A stretch of 64,000 bases of DNA from Papio anubis (Eukaryota; Chordata; Mammalia; Primates; Cercopithecidae). The translations under genes were made by a program, and so were the position numbers. The stretch lies in contig NC_044986.1 in NCBI RefSeq assembly GCF_008728515.1, positions 62,795,159 through 62,859,158 on the forward strand, in the 5' to 3' direction. Each line of letters opens with the position of its first letter. The first letter of the stretch is position 1. The notes under the pieces were generated by a model that ran no database searches, was not told the DNA's origin, and saw only the letters and a program-made list of their open reading frames with translations. Positions 23,841-35,751 of the stretch are shown here, one piece after another.

Positions 23841-24444
23841 TTTGTCTTCTTCAACAGCTGTAATCTTTGCAATTTCTCTTAAATCAGACCCTACATTACT
23901 GAGCAATGTAGTTGCACCCTTTCATCTTTGGAAACTACTGCATGCCTGCTGCTTTATAATTTTTATTTTATTAATTGAGAATAGATTTCCACCCATTTTT
24001 CAATATAACATATAGCAATCTTAGTCACTAAATATTGTTTAAAAGTATGTCCAGAATTTTGCTACCTGAAAATCAGATAGTTTTACTTTTTGCTTCAAAT
24101 TATTACAAAGCTATTGTATGTGAAGGGAGTCATGCAATTAAACCCTGGTTATTACCAATTTTGAGAGGGAAATTGAACATGGCAACATCACAGCTGAAAT
24201 ATTGACACTTGTGTCCCTGTACTTTTTTTGCTGATTGTTGGAAGCAAACCCAATCAGCCATTTTGGCAGTGAGTAGCTATAGTGTAAAACAAAGATGGAG
24301 ATGTGAATAGTCATCACGGAGATGTGTGTCCCTTTCAATTTACATTAATCTGTCTGATGAATAGCGAGAGACGCATTGCTACTTTATTGTTTTTGCTGTT
24401 ATTGTTTTCACAAGTTTCACCTATCTCTAGTACTCTAGTAACTT
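23841..24444. other. Single-copy DNA
   Basis: AT-rich, no family recognised, no coding potential. Confidence 0.4.
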
Positions 24445-24640
24445 GTCTGGGAGACCTGGGCTTGAGTCTGATTTCCATCACTTGTCAATGACTCGAAAAT
24501 TCTCTCTCTCTCTCTCTCTCTCCCCCCCTCTTGCCCTTTCCCTCTCTCTCTCTCAGCATCCATTTCTTCATTTGAAAATCAAGAGCTAAATTGGATACTC
24601 TCTAAAATCCTTTCCAGCTCTAAAATCTTGTTTTTATGAA
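24445..24640 (+). mobile_element. MIR SINE with an internal (CT)n expansion
   Basis: MIR text 'gagacctgggcttgagtctg' on one side and 'tttcttcatttgaaaatc' plus 'cctttccagctctaaaatct' on the other. The (CT)n/C-rich tract at 24500-24554 sits where the MIR pyrimidine-rich core lies. Confidence 0.6.
24500..24554. repeat. (CT)n / C-rich tract
   Basis: Two CT runs separated by a C7 run and a short interruption. Confidence 0.95.
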
Positions 24641-25036
24641 ACGCTATTTCTGAAATGAGCAATTAAGAAAAAATAAATACAAATTTAAGTGATGTGATAA
24701 TCAAGATTATGTAACTCAAAAGATCTGAGAGAATTAACTACCTTTTAAAATTCCTGAATAACTCAGTGGGGGAATTATTCTGCCTCAGTGAAAATATATG
24801 AGAGGAGGTCAACGTTCTATGTTATCACATCTTTTTGACAAAGCCAATGAGTGAGGCTACTGTCAAGTGCCAGCATAAAAGATTTTTAGAAGGAGTTTAA
24901 GTTTTGTCTAGAAGGAACTGAGTTTTGTAATTGAGATCTTTGATTCTATTATATTTTCTAACAGGCTATTGTTAGAAAAGGCTTACAAAGACCTATTGTG
25001 TACTTACAAGGAATATTTAAATGCCTAAAGTGGAGC
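24641..25036. other. Single-copy DNA
   Basis: Nothing recognised. Confidence 0.4.
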
Positions 25037-25398
25037 TGCTATGGTCTGAATGTTTTTACAAATATTCATATGTTGAAATCCTAACCCCCTAGGTGATGGT
25101 ATTAGGAGATGGGACCTTTGGGAGGTGGCTGGTTACTGAGAGCAGAGCCGTCATGAATAGGATTAATGGCATTATGAAAGAGTCCCAAGGGAGCATGTTT
25201 ATCTCTTCTGCCATGTGAGGACACAGTTAGAAAGTATTATCTATGAATCAGAAAGTGGGCCCTCACCAGACATCAAATCTGCCCGAGCTTTGATCTTAGA
25301 CTTCCCAGCCTCCAGAACTGTAAGAAATAAACTTCTGCTGTTTATATAAGCTACCCACTTTACAGTATTGTTTTATAGTAGCCCAAATAGACTAAGAC
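25037..25398 (+). mobile_element. MLT1 (MLT1A-like) solo LTR, ERVL-MaLR
   Basis: Starts 'tgctatggtctgaatg' and follows the MLT1 order 'attcatatgttgaaatccta', 'gggacctttgggaggt', 'tgaggacacag', 'ggccctcaccaga', then an AATAAA signal at ~25326 and an end near 'actaagac'. No internal retroviral region lies beside it. No clean 5-bp duplication was found, as expected for its age. Confidence 0.88.
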
Positions 25399-25482
25399 CC
25401 TAGGAGATTTAATGAAAATAGAGTACTTCTAGGATCTAGGAGTCGAAATATCATTATGACAATATTGACAATATTCCTGGTT

Positions 25483-25622
25483 CTTTTTTTCTTTTTCTTT
25501 TTCATAGTGACAGGGGCTCACTAAGCTGCCCAGAATGTTCTCAAACTCCTGGCCTCAAAAGATCCTTCTGCCTTGGTCTCCCAAATTGCTGGTATTACAA
25601 GTATGAGCCACTGTGCCCAGCC
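25483..25622 (-). mobile_element. Free left Alu monomer (FLAM-like)
   Basis: About 140 bp on the minus strand with a T-rich tail, 'gggctcactaagctgcccag', 'ctcaaactcctggcctcaa' and the end 'gtgcccagcc'. Only one arm is present and it carries its own tail, which favours a FLAM/fossil monomer over a truncated Alu. Confidence 0.75.
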
Positions 25623-26164
25623 TATTCATCATTCTAAGAGAGAACAGGGAATTAACCTATGCACATGGGTTCTAAGATCTTCTCTGCCCATTTGCTCATA
25701 CAACTGGTGACTGTTCATTGGCTAAAAGAATGGAGAAAGGGGCTTTGCTCTATTTCTACTTGTGTACCTCAAGATGCCAGTGTGGTTCTTCTGCAAGATC
25801 ACTAAAATATTACTTGATAGTCTTTTAACTGACTGGTTTTTGATCCATGAGGCAGATAAGATAGTCTAATTTGTGAATGCCTCCAACTTCTTAACTTGTA
25901 ATAACTCTAAGGTTAGGTGGGACATCCATATTTCTTTAGGGACAACTTTCATACTGCTGTACTTCTTAGAGTTGTGCTAGTGAGACAAAGTTATGGGATT
26001 GAGTCTTGCAAAACTCAGATACCAACCTGTCATCTCATAAATATGTGGTTGGTTACAAAAGGACCCTGATAAGACAGTATGAATGCATACAAAATGTATC
26101 ATAAATTCCTTCAACATAGAAGGTATGCTTTTGCCCCAAGAATTTTAACTTTCTATTTCTTCTC
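25623..26164. other. Single-copy DNA
   Basis: Nothing recognised. Confidence 0.4.
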
Positions 26165-26475
26165 CATAGAATGATTTTTCCTCAGCCGATAACATGTATC
26201 ACTTCTTTAATTCTTTTCAGGTTTCTGCTCAAACCTCAGAGAAGTCTCCCTTCACCTCCCTATTTAAAATTGATCTCTACTCTCATTATCCCATATCCCC
26301 ATTTCCTGCTTTATTTTCCCTCCAAAGCACTTATCACCATCGAATATATTTATTTCTTATTTATTGACTTTTGCCAATTAAAATGTAAGCTCCATGGGGT
26401 CAAGGATTTCTGTATCTTTCATTCAATATTTTCCCAAGGCCTAGGGCAACTAATAGTGGTTGAATGAATTAATGA
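26165..26475 (+). mobile_element. L2 LINE 3' end
   Basis: Plus-strand L2: 'ggtttctgctcaaacctcagagaag', 'gctttattttccctccaaagcacttatcacc', 'aatgtaagctccatggggtcaaggat', ending 'gttgaatgaatt'. The 98-codon frame here is a leftover of L2, not a gene. Confidence 0.82.
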
Positions 26476-26679
26476 GTTCTGAGTGTGTTTTTGTTAGAGT
26501 TTGGTATATTAATGCTCAATACAGTGAATACTGAATAAATTATAGCTATAATTATTATTCATAAGCCAACTGAAATAGATATTTTTTGATACTAAACAAT
26601 TGGATCAGTCACATTAGACCATTCATATTAGACCATTCATATCACTATTTTCAATTCTGTGAATGTTAGAATCTAATGT

Positions 26680-27033
26680 TGTATTAGTCCATTTTCATAC
26701 TGCTGATAAAGATATGCCTGAGACTGGGAAGAAAAAGAGGTTTAATTGGACTTATAATTCCACATGGCTGGGGAGGCCTCAGAATCACAGCGGGAGGCAA
26801 AAGGCACATCTTACCTGGCAGTGGCAAGAGAAAATGGGGAAGACACAAGAGCAGAAACCCCTGATAAACCCATCAGATTTTGTGAGACTTACTCGCTATC
26901 ATGAGAATAGCATGGGAAAGACTGCCCCCTATGATTCAATTACCTCCCCCTGGGTGCCTCCCACAACACGTGGGGATTCTGGGAGATACAATTCAAGTTG
27001 AGATTTTGGTGGGGACACAGCCAACCCATATCA
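26680..27033 (-). mobile_element. THE1-type solo LTR, ERVL-MaLR
   Basis: Minus-strand LTR of 354 bp with TG...CA ends. Plus-strand text 'tgtattagtccattttcat' to 'cagccaacccatatca' is the reverse complement of a THE1/MST LTR. A perfect 5-bp duplication (AATGT, 26675-26679 and 27034-27038) bounds it, so it is a clean solo LTR. The 112-codon frame within it is non-coding. Confidence 0.93.
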
Positions 27034-27038
27034 AATGT

Positions 27039-27899
27039 CATTTTCTTTTTAATCCTCTTAAAACATTTATATTACTTAAAAATAATTTCATAAGGCAGAA
27101 GTAGTAAGTCTTGAGGTATAAAGGACTGATCGCTACTCTCATTCTCCCCTGTTGGTCTCCAGGGTTTTAAGTGCACCAAAACAAAACAAAAAACTAACAA
27201 CTATGTACAATGTACACCTTGGCTGCTATTGCTAGAGGGCTAACTTTTATTAGCCTGAAGGTTGTTAATGCAGCCTTTATCACTGAAGAGATTAATGCAA
27301 AATTGCTGAGAGTCTGCCAACAGGGTAAATGCTCCCAGAGAGATGGCAAAAGCAGCAAGGTAAGAGATTTAAGTGCCTTAACATTTCTTATTAATTTTTA
27401 GTGAAAATGTTAAACAGTTGAATCAACATTTGGCGGATTTACAATTCAGCTCACAAGTTAGTTTGTAAAAATTTCACACAGCTTCAAAAAGTCTGGTTCA
27501 AAAACTGGTGCACTGCTTACCATCCATACATATTATAAAATTAAAAAGTTCTGGATGCCACAAGTGACCTCTACCTTTGTAGGTGTCAAATCCAAGAACT
27601 TTAGAAGGTAGGAAACATATGCTTAAAAACGACTTGTTCTTTATCTAAAATTTGAATGTAACAGAGTCTTCTCTGTTTTATCTGGCAACCCTAATTCATG
27701 GCGAAAATACATTCTACGAAAATTCTGCTGCTAAATTAACTTTTCTTAAAACAGTGGAGACACTGGTATCCTTAACAGCATTAATCAATTAATTAAGACA
27801 TACATTCTTGCAACGACAAAACATAAAAAATTTGCTTACTGGTCTCTCTGAATTCATAATCACTAACTTTAAAAGGGCTCTTAGTGTACACCTGCAATC
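27039..27899. other. Single-copy DNA
   Basis: AT-rich. A short AAAAC tract lies near 27177-27192. No family recognised. Confidence 0.4.
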
Positions 27900-28605
27900 C
27901 TACTACATTTTGCTGGAACTTTCCCACTGTCCTGGAAGACCATCTACTAACTTTTCTTCTCTTCTTAAATATGCAACAACCCTACCATTGTCTTTTGTTT
28001 TTGTAGGTAAACTTTCTTCCCCTTTCATTAACAAATAGAAGCAACTGGAAGAGCTCTTCTCCTTACTTTCTTAACATCTATTCACTCTCCCAGTCTACGC
28101 CCATGTCCTTCCTTCCTATGTCCTTTCTGTCTCAGTCCTAAGGCCAATCCTTCCTCTTAAGCACCAGATCCCATCTCCTTTTGCCTCTTAGGGGTATTTC
28201 TACCACAATTGTTGACTGCTTCCCTCCTTCAAGATCCTCAACTTTATCTTCTCTAATGGATTATTTCCATCAGAATTCAATCATGTAGTAATATTTTCAT
28301 CTGAGAGAGAGAGAGAGAAGGAGGGGAGGAGGGAAAAATAGGGGAAAGGAAAGGAAGGAGAAAAATGCCTCCTTTGGTCTCACATCTACCTTCAAGTATA
28401 ATTTCATTTCTTTGTTTCCTCCTTCACATAAATCCTGCTTAAAATGTTTACGTACTTACTACTTCCAATTCATTTCATGGTCTCTCCTCTCTTGAACCCA
28501 CTCCAGTTAAGATTTTGACCCTTCCTCTTCATTGAAATTGCTTCTGCCTAATTCACCACTGACCTCCGAGAGCTGAGTCCAATGGCACATTCTTAGTCCT
28601 CACGT
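27900..28605 (+). mobile_element. L2 LINE internal fragment
   Basis: Plus-strand L2 ORF2 text 5' of the reverse-transcriptase core: 'cagatcccatctccttttgcctctta', 'ctctcttgaacccactccag', 'caccactgacctcc', 'gagtccaatggcacattc'. It contains the GA-rich tract at 28303-28365. Confidence 0.7.
28303..28365. repeat. (GA)n / purine-rich tract
   Basis: (GA)7 followed by an all-purine GGA/GGGA stretch. Confidence 0.93.
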
Positions 28606-28650
28606 TAATTGCTGTATGAGTTTCCTAGGGCTGTTATAATAAAGTACCAG

Positions 28651-28930
28651 TCTTATCTTACTATAATCTATTCTCCACACAGCAGTCAGAATGATCTGTT
28701 AAAAGGTCAGATCATGTTACTTCTCCATCTAAAACCCCTAATGATTCCCCCTTTTTTCAGAATAATTAACAATGTCCTTACAATGGCCTAAAAGCTGACC
28801 CCTCCCCAACCATGACCATCAACTTCCAAACCAATGCACTGTTCCCCTTATGTCCCTTTCACATACCTCAGAATTTACTCTTCCCACTGTTTGGGACCCT
28901 CCTCCTCCAAATTTGTCCAAGATAGTTTCA
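28651..28930 (+). mobile_element. L2 LINE 3' fragment, downstream of RT core
   Basis: 'atctattctccacacagcagtcagaatgat', 'cagatcatgttacttctcc' and 'acaatggcctaaaagct' are L2 text from after the reverse-transcriptase core. The core itself (about 600 bp in L2) is missing between this and the preceding fragment. About 45 bp of MLT1-like text ('gagtttcctagggctgttataa') sits in the gap. Confidence 0.72.
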
Positions 28931-29001
28931 TGATTTTCTCACTTAGTTTCTTACTTCTGTGTAAAAATGTCCACTTTAAAAGGTTTTTTTAAAAAAACAA
29001 G

Positions 29002-29024
29002 AAAAAAAAAAAAAAAAAAAAAAA
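29002..29024. repeat. (A)23 tract
   Basis: Pure A run following an A/T-rich segment. No retroposed body is recognisable upstream. Confidence 0.95.
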
Positions 29025-30404
29025 CCACCACCTCACCAGTAACCCAATTACGCCTTTCCCACTTTGCTTTTCACCTAGGCCTGAAACCACCTGACACATT
29101 ACAAATGGATAAAAGCAGTTATTTTGTATCTCTCCAGTTTGTTGCCTTTCTCCCCCACTCTACTGGAAACTAACTTCTAAGAAGATTGAGATTTTCATCT
29201 CTTGTTTTCTATTGCTAGTGTTGAAAGAATCACTGAATCAATCAGAACATAACTATTAAAAATTAATCAGAGTTCAATTCTGTACACCAAGTTAAAGTCT
29301 TATAACCAGTGAATACCTAGAGCAAAATTAAGAAAAGATTGTCCTTTAGAATGCAGAAACCTATGCATACTTAAAAAATCTTATAAAATCGTTACACTGT
29401 GAATTAAATATAGTTTTCTCCTTTTTAAATTATCATTAGTCTCCAAAGAATTTCTTCTAGTTGGACAAAGACAGCTATTGCTTATATTTTCTCTCCTTTG
29501 TCACCTTAAAAAGTAAAGTTTTTTGCCAGTTATTCTTTTGTTCCCCTTAATATAAGATTAGAACCTATACAGCCATTTCAACATACAAATTCAGCCTATA
29601 TCTCTCCTGCCAAATGTCTTCTGTACTAATTTTATATTTTATATTAATTTTTTATCATATACAAAAGGTTAATCTTTTATACAAAAGGTTAACCTTTATT
29701 CTCTGTCCTGTTGAATACTTATCAGAAGTTTAATCTCCCCCAGACACTTTTATATGAATATTTATAGGGTTGACATTGAATAATAAAATGAAATCTCCTG
29801 ATACTCTTGCCCTGTCACATCTCAAATAGTTTTTTTAAAAAGTGTCAATCAGATTTATAGCACTAACTAAGTCACATAATTGAGCACAGCTTGAAGACCC
29901 TAAATTTACCAACCATAAAAGGAATAATTTTAGGAAATGTTTGCAGCTCTGTACATAAGTAACTGGCAGAGACCTTCATGAATATTGGTCCCATCTCCAT
30001 GCACAGAAGAGAAGATCTTGGCCTCTGATCTAGATGTGGGGTTGGATGAAGCTAGCCTAGTAATTCTGAGCCTTGTCTGGCCCTTTGGGAAATGACAGAT
30101 ACAGGCTCATTATCTTTGGTGCCATGACTACAATAAGCCTGAAGTCTAGAAACATGACTCTTAACTGACTGGAATAATCTATGTATGTTCTGCCTCTCCT
30201 ATTCTTCCCGGTAGGGAGCAGAACATAGCAATCAGCCCAGAAGCTGATGTTGCTAGAAAGAAAAATCCCATGGAAAAAAGTCTCTCTCATTGATATTTCC
30301 CACTGGGAAATGCTCATTGAAATAAACCCTTTCAGGATTCTTTGATAATGCTATTCAATTTTGTCTTTACAACAATATTATAAAGCTTTGCTCGTCCACC
30401 CTGG
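29025..30404. other. Single-copy DNA
   Basis: A ~20-bp tandem duplication ('atacaaaaggttaa...') lies at about 29659-29698. Otherwise no repeat family, exon or RNA was recognised. The 86-codon minus frame at 30057-30317 has no domain. Confidence 0.4.
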
Positions 30405-30535
30405 CTGAATATATGAGTCACCTGAAGAAATTTTTTAAAAAAATAGAGATTCAGACCTTCCTACAAACTGGATAGGACCCAGACATCTCTATTTTGAAAG
30501 GACTCTACCAGTGATTTAATACAAATACACAGAGC
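30405..30535. mobile_element. hAT-type MITE-like fragment
   Basis: The paired segments 'atagagattcagacc' and 'gacccagacatctctatttt' resemble the internal text of mammalian hAT MITEs of the MER class. Ends are unclear. Confidence 0.35.
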
Positions 30536-30596
30536 GGATAAAGAATTATGTTAAAAAATATTGGCTGAGCCAATGTAGTTACTCTGAAAAACAAGA

Positions 30597-30665
30597 AAAC
30601 AGTTCAGACAGGTTAAGTGACTTATCCAAGGTCACACTGCCAACATAAAGTCTTCTCTTGCCATC
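30597..30665 (-). mobile_element. MIR core fragment
   Basis: 'cagacaggttaagtgactta' and 'ccaaggtcacact' are the reverse complement of the MIR core. Confidence 0.7.
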
Positions 30666-31514
30666 ATATCATGGTGCCCTCTCCCAGCTTCCCCAATTTT
30701 CCCTATTTCATATAAATTTTCTGCCTTTTCAGCTAATGAAGCTTATTTCAGCTCACAGGAGAAAAACATGAACAAAATTGGACTAAAACGGGTGTACGAA
30801 TGGTTCATGGAGGATAAAACGCATTGGATTTCTTTCAGACCCTTCAGGATATGAAACAGGGTCAAAGAAACCAAGTCAACACTACTAATAATAAAAACAA
30901 AAGCAACAACTCTTTTGGTATTTTACATAGTAAAGCCCTTTGCATGCTGTAATTTTAATAATGATTCCTGCATATGAAAAAGTCACACAATTTCATCCCA
31001 GTCTTCGTATTCTTTTTTACTTCAGACATTCTTTGTATAGGTTTAGATTTAAACAACATAAATATCAGAATCTTTACCCAATCATGAGTCTGAAAAAGCC
31101 AATTGATGGATTCTTATAAACATTGTCTAACTTCCCTGACCCATCTACTTCATTGCCAGCATAGGCCAGTAATGTCACATTTGTCCATTGAGGATTTAAA
31201 GGCCTGATGTTCTAAAAGTATGAGAGACACTTAGTTGTGGAGAGATGACGGTGTCAGAAATTCCTGACTAGCAATATATTTATATGATAATAACTTCTTT
31301 TTAATCATAAACACCTCTTTTGTTTTATAATTTTTTTCCCTTCACCTTTATAAACTATTCTCAGAGATTAGACTTTCAAAAAAATGATATTTTTGTCACA
31401 TATGACAACTCAAGGGCCAAAACAGCTGGTTTATGATTTATAAGTACTTTGTGAATTGCTTGAGCTGGTGGGAAAGGTTAGACGATAGGATCGACGTTTT
31501 CCTACTATAAATCA
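30666..31514. other. Single-copy DNA
   Basis: Nothing recognised. Moderately AT-rich, with stops throughout. Confidence 0.4.
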
Positions 31515-33340
31515 TTGAATCACAGAATCTTAGCTTTCTAGAACTAGAAAAGATAAACACAATCTAATGTAAGTCCAATATACTGCAGGTAAGAAAACAG
31601 GCCCCCAGATGTTGGTAACCAGTTGGAGCCAAACAGGGAATTCTGGACAGAGCAGATAGTAGAAGTCAAGTTCGTTTGCCCTGACTTCCATGTATTTTCT
31701 TAAGCCAGACTGTCTACTTTGGAGTATGAGATCCTCTGAGCACATCTAACTCTGTCTTCTCCTTCAAGATTCATTTCATTTCCTGCCTGGTATTACAGAA
31801 TTTCAGGAATGAAAGAGATGCTAAAATCATCCTATCCATTCAGGGTTTGACTGTTTTCTACCATGTTCCCCACCACAGGGTCAAGTACTTTAGTAACAAA
31901 GAAAACTCCTAACGAAGCAGCCTGTTCCATCTTTGGACACTTTGGATTAAGTAACTTATAATATTTGGCTAAAATATTTTCCTAAAGCAACCGTTAAAAA
32001 ATTGATCACTTTTGTCATATAAGAGTCTCTTACATACTTGAACATAGGTATAAGGACCCCTTTTTTTTTGCATTTTCCCCAGAATAACCATTGCTTGCCT
32101 TTAAAACTTCTTCATGTTGTGCCATCCTAATTGCTCTCCTTTATATGCCAATAGGTTTTGAAATATGTGTTAAAATGTGGTATTCGGAACTGAACACATT
32201 ATTGTAAGGACTGCTAAGAACAGAATTTTTCTTTCTTCATTCTAGAATATTCTCTATTAAATAAAGCCCATAAATTCTCAACAGGAGGGATGTCACCCCC
32301 AAGAGGCTGAAAACTGGTTCTTGGGGGGGAAAAATCTTAATTTTTTAATGTATAAAGCACATATAATGTACATAAACAACATTAACAGATATATTATGTA
32401 CTTAACAAATATCTGTGGTATTCAAATTTCATTGGGGAAGTGATCAGAAAAAAACATTTTAAGGGACTCCTTAAAGGGATAATAGTTTTTTAAAAAAGGT
32501 TGAGAAACAATGACATAGCCTAAGATCACACTAGCACATTAGATGTTTTATCAGAGAATCATACTAATAACCCCTATTGAGGTTATAGTCAAGCAAAATC
32601 ATTAAAACTATCTCTCCTACTTGTACAACTGTTGAAAGGTATTTCCACTACTTTGAGGTTTCCAGTGTGTTTGGTTGGTTAGATGATTGGTTTGTTTTGG
32701 TTTTTGAAGAGTAGTAAATTTTTTTTTGCCTAATTTTGTTACTATAAGAGCACAAGTTTAAATTTATTTCTGATAAAATTGCCCGTGTTAGGTTTTATCT
32801 ATTCCTGCCTGTCCAGATATTTTGGAATGCAATACATTCATTATTTTCTGAAACTCTGATTATTTTCAAATTTTATCTCCTATCATCTTGATTGCTCATG
32901 CCAGTAATTTGCAGAAACAACGTTAAGAGAACAGGGCTGAGAATATTGTCCTGCACACACCTCCTCCATTTTGTGTTAAAGTATCAGCAGTATGTTTTGA
33001 CTAACATTTCTTCATCCCATTATTAGTGTTACTAACTGTACACTTCCTTATAAGAAAATCCAAGTTTTCTATTTTTTTTATTTGTACTGAGAAAGAATGT
33101 CAAGTGTCTCACAGAAATCCAGATTGCCTGGCTCTAGTATACTTTCTAACAGCCTAGTAAGCCAAGTGAATAAAGAAGCAAGATTCAGTCTTTTGTTTTT
33201 TCTTTAATAATTCTGTGCTGGCTCACTCTCATTACTTCTTCAATTTCTCTATACTTAAGAGGCTCTTTATAGTAGTCTGTACAGACATCTCTTCCCAGCA
33301 CAGCTTAAATATTCTATTGACTGCATTTCTCCCTATAACA
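31515..33340. mobile_element. CR1/L3-type ancient LINE fragments
   Basis: Several collinear pieces resemble the CR1/L3 LINE: 'aaatgtggtattcggaactgaacaca' (32174-32200), 'cagaaacaacgttaagagaacagggctgag' (32913-32942), 'gtcaagtgtctcacagaaatccag' (33099-33122) and 'aataattctgtgctggctcac' (33207-33227). The order matches one old element, broken by an insertion at ~32272-32518. No reading frame remains. Strand is left open because I could not fix the orientation. Confidence 0.6.
32272..32518. mobile_element. hAT-type MITE nested in the CR1/L3 block
   Basis: Left end 'ttctcaacaggaggg' and right end 'aaaaggttgagaaacaatg' are roughly inverted copies of a hAT terminal repeat (ttctcaac / gttgagaa). 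The element interrupts the CR1/L3 text. Confidence 0.5.
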
Positions 33341-33595
33341 GTATTTGTCAGTTACATCTAGTTGGCTTTTGCTCTGTTTGTTTTCATGGATATATGCCTT
33401 AACCTTTCAAAAAAGATTATAAACTCCAAGGGTTGAAGCCTATACTCTTATAGGGCCCACAGCTGACCATTAAACTATCACAGAAGATTATAAAAATAAA
33501 GTGTTTAATTTACTAATAACAAACTATCAAATCAGATTGACGAAAGGATCATGAATCATTCACTCACACCCTAGTCCAGGTTTACAGATTGTTTT

Positions 33596-33669
33596 AAGTG
33601 CTTGTTTCTAATAAGGGTATATTAAAAGAGTTAAATGCTTGCTTCTAATAAGGGTATACTAAAAGATTT
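33596..33669. repeat. Tandem duplication, 37-bp unit x2
   Basis: Units 33596-33632 and 33633-33669 share 'ttctaataagggtata' and differ at only a few bases. Confidence 0.9.
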
Positions 33670-33930
33670 TTTTTCTAACACTCAATTTACTAATTTATCA
33701 CTAAGAAATAGCGTTTTTGCTAAGTAATAAGGAAATTAAGAACTGATGATGGAAAAAGAAACTACATAGGGGAATATAATAGGAAACATAAAAGGGAAAT
33801 ATGTCTGCAAAAAGTGGGATTACAAGGTCATGTTTCTTTAGAATGAGGAGCCTCTTTCCATTTTCACAAATTAAAATCATTTAAAAGCAGACATGCTTAT
33901 TAGGATGGGTTCCTAAAACTTTTTTCCCAA

Positions 33931-33994
33931 CTCTCATATATGTGTGTGTATGTGTGTGATACACATCCACATATATGCATACATACACGTGTAT
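33931..33994. repeat. TG/CA/TA alternating tract
   Basis: TGTGTGTATG units turn into ACACAT/CATACA units, giving a partly self-complementary stretch. Confidence 0.85.
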
Positions 33995-34029
33995 ATTCAA
34001 AGATTATAATCTTATATATAAAATATATT

Positions 34030-34329
34030 GACCACGTGCAGTGGCTTATGCCTGTAATCCCAGCATTTTGGGAGGTGGAGATGGGCGGATCACTTGAGGC
34101 CAGAATTTCGAGACCAGCCTGGCCAACATGGCAAAACCTGTCTCTACTAATAATACAAAAATTAACCGGGCATGGTGGTACAAGTCTGTAATCCCAGCTA
34201 TTTGGGAGGCTGAGTCATGAGAATCACTTGAACCCAGAAGGCAGAGGTTGCAGTGAGTTGAGATTGCACCACTGCACTCCAACCTGGGCGACAGAGTGAG
34301 ACCCTGTCTCAAAAATAAATAAATAATAA
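34030..34329 (+). mobile_element. Alu (AluS-like)
   Basis: Complete dimer: left arm, A-rich linker, right arm, then an (AAAT)n tail. A possible 8-bp flank (taaaatat) occurs on both sides, weak because it is A/T-rich. Confidence 0.93.
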
Positions 34330-34633
34330 AATATCTCATATATATATAGTGTGCAAAGTTCTCAAATTAGACATCTTGACTACATTAAAAACACACTGAC
34401 TACTTGGATACAAACTGGATTACCAAATTATCTAAATGAGCCATTTGTATGCTATTTGATGGTGGTATATTTTTATATCTTGAATATTATCCATATACTA
34501 AATACATAAGTTCCAATATTCTAAATCTCTAATACAATTCAATTACTTGAAATAACATATTAAATAATCTGAGAGAGAGAGGAGAACAAATTAAGCCTCA
34601 ATTATTTTTATAATGTGTTTTATGCTTGGTGTT

Positions 34634-34931
34634 TATTTTTATTTTTTTTGAGACGGAGTCTCACTGTGTCTCCCAGGCTGGAGTGCAGTGGCGCGATCTC
34701 GGCTCACTGCAAGCTCCGCCCCCCGGGTTCACGCCATTCTCCCGCCTCAGCCTCCCAAGTAGCTGGGACTACAGGCGCCAGCTACTACGCCCGGCTAGTT
34801 TTTTTGTATTTTTAGTAGAGACGGGGTTTCACCATGTTAGCCAGGATAGTCTCGATCTCCTGACCTTGTGATCCACCCGCCTCGGCCTCCCAAAGTGCTG
34901 GGATTACAGGCTTGAGCCACCACGCCCGGCC
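34634..34931 (-). mobile_element. AluY
   Basis: Complete minus-strand dimer with high CpG retention. Its left arm has the Y-type 'gatcacaaggtcaggagatc' variant in reverse. A perfect 13-bp duplication TATGCTTGGTGTT (34621-34633 and 34932-34944) flanks it. The youngest-looking Alu in the window. Confidence 0.95.
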
Positions 34932-35049
34932 TATGCTTGGTGTTAACACAGGTGTTCATTCATTATTCTCAAGGCCTTTTTGTATATCTAAAATATTTCA
35001 TATTACAGTAAGTTGTCGTAGCAGATCATGTTAAAAGAAATCTAAAGTT

Positions 35050-35358
35050 GACTGAGCGTAGTGGCTCACACTTGTAATCCCAGTACTTTGGGAGGCCAAG
35101 GCTGATAGATCACTTGAGGTCAGGAGTTCAAGACATCCTGGCCAACATGGTGAAACCCCATCTCCACTAAAAGTACAAAAATTAGCCAGGTGTGGTGGCG
35201 TGTGCCTGTAGTCCCAGCTATTCGGGAGACTGAGGCACGAGAATCACTTGAACCGGGAGGCAGAGGTTGCAGTGAGCCGAGATCACACCACTGTACGCCA
35301 GCCTGAGTGACACAGCGAGACTTCTGTCTCAAAAAAAAAAAAAAAAAAAAAAAAAAGG
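35050..35358 (+). mobile_element. Alu (AluS-like) with long A-tail
   Basis: Complete dimer with an ~25-base A-tail. A 16-bp duplication AAAGAAATCTAAAGTT (35034-35049 and 35359-35374) bounds it. Confidence 0.95.
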
Positions 35359-35751
35359 AAAGAAATCTAAAGTTAAAAAAATTCTAAAGTTTCCATTTCT
35401 CCATTCAACTGCCATGTTTACCCTCAGCTCCTGTCTTCTGGTAGGTGTTTTCAGTTAAGGAAAGGGAACACTGGTGGAGGATGGGACAGGAACACTCCTT
35501 TCACAGAGAGCTCTGCATATAGCAGTCCCCTTGAGCATGAATCTTCCAAGCTTTGATAAAATCTATTGAGGAGATAAAGAGAGGATTCATCTTTAAAATA
35601 CTGTTGATGTATAGTTAATGAAATAGAGTTTAGCCTGCTGCAATCTTACAGCCCTTAGAGGTACAGAATGCTGAGGTTCATAAATGCTGTCAGCAACACA
35701 GTGAAGCAGTGAGGGTGAGGAGAGGAAGGGGGGTTAAAAACAATTGCATGA

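Larger units (their letters stand above)
33341..34029. other. AT-rich DNA with a 37-bp tandem duplication and a TG/CA tract
   Basis: Contains the duplication at 33596-33669 and alternating purine-pyrimidine DNA at 33931-33994. Otherwise nothing was seen. Confidence 0.5.

Noticed and set aside
29002..29024. A23 run as the tail of a processed pseudogene
   Set aside because: Upstream text is L2-like DNA with no recognisable mRNA, and there is no flanking duplication.
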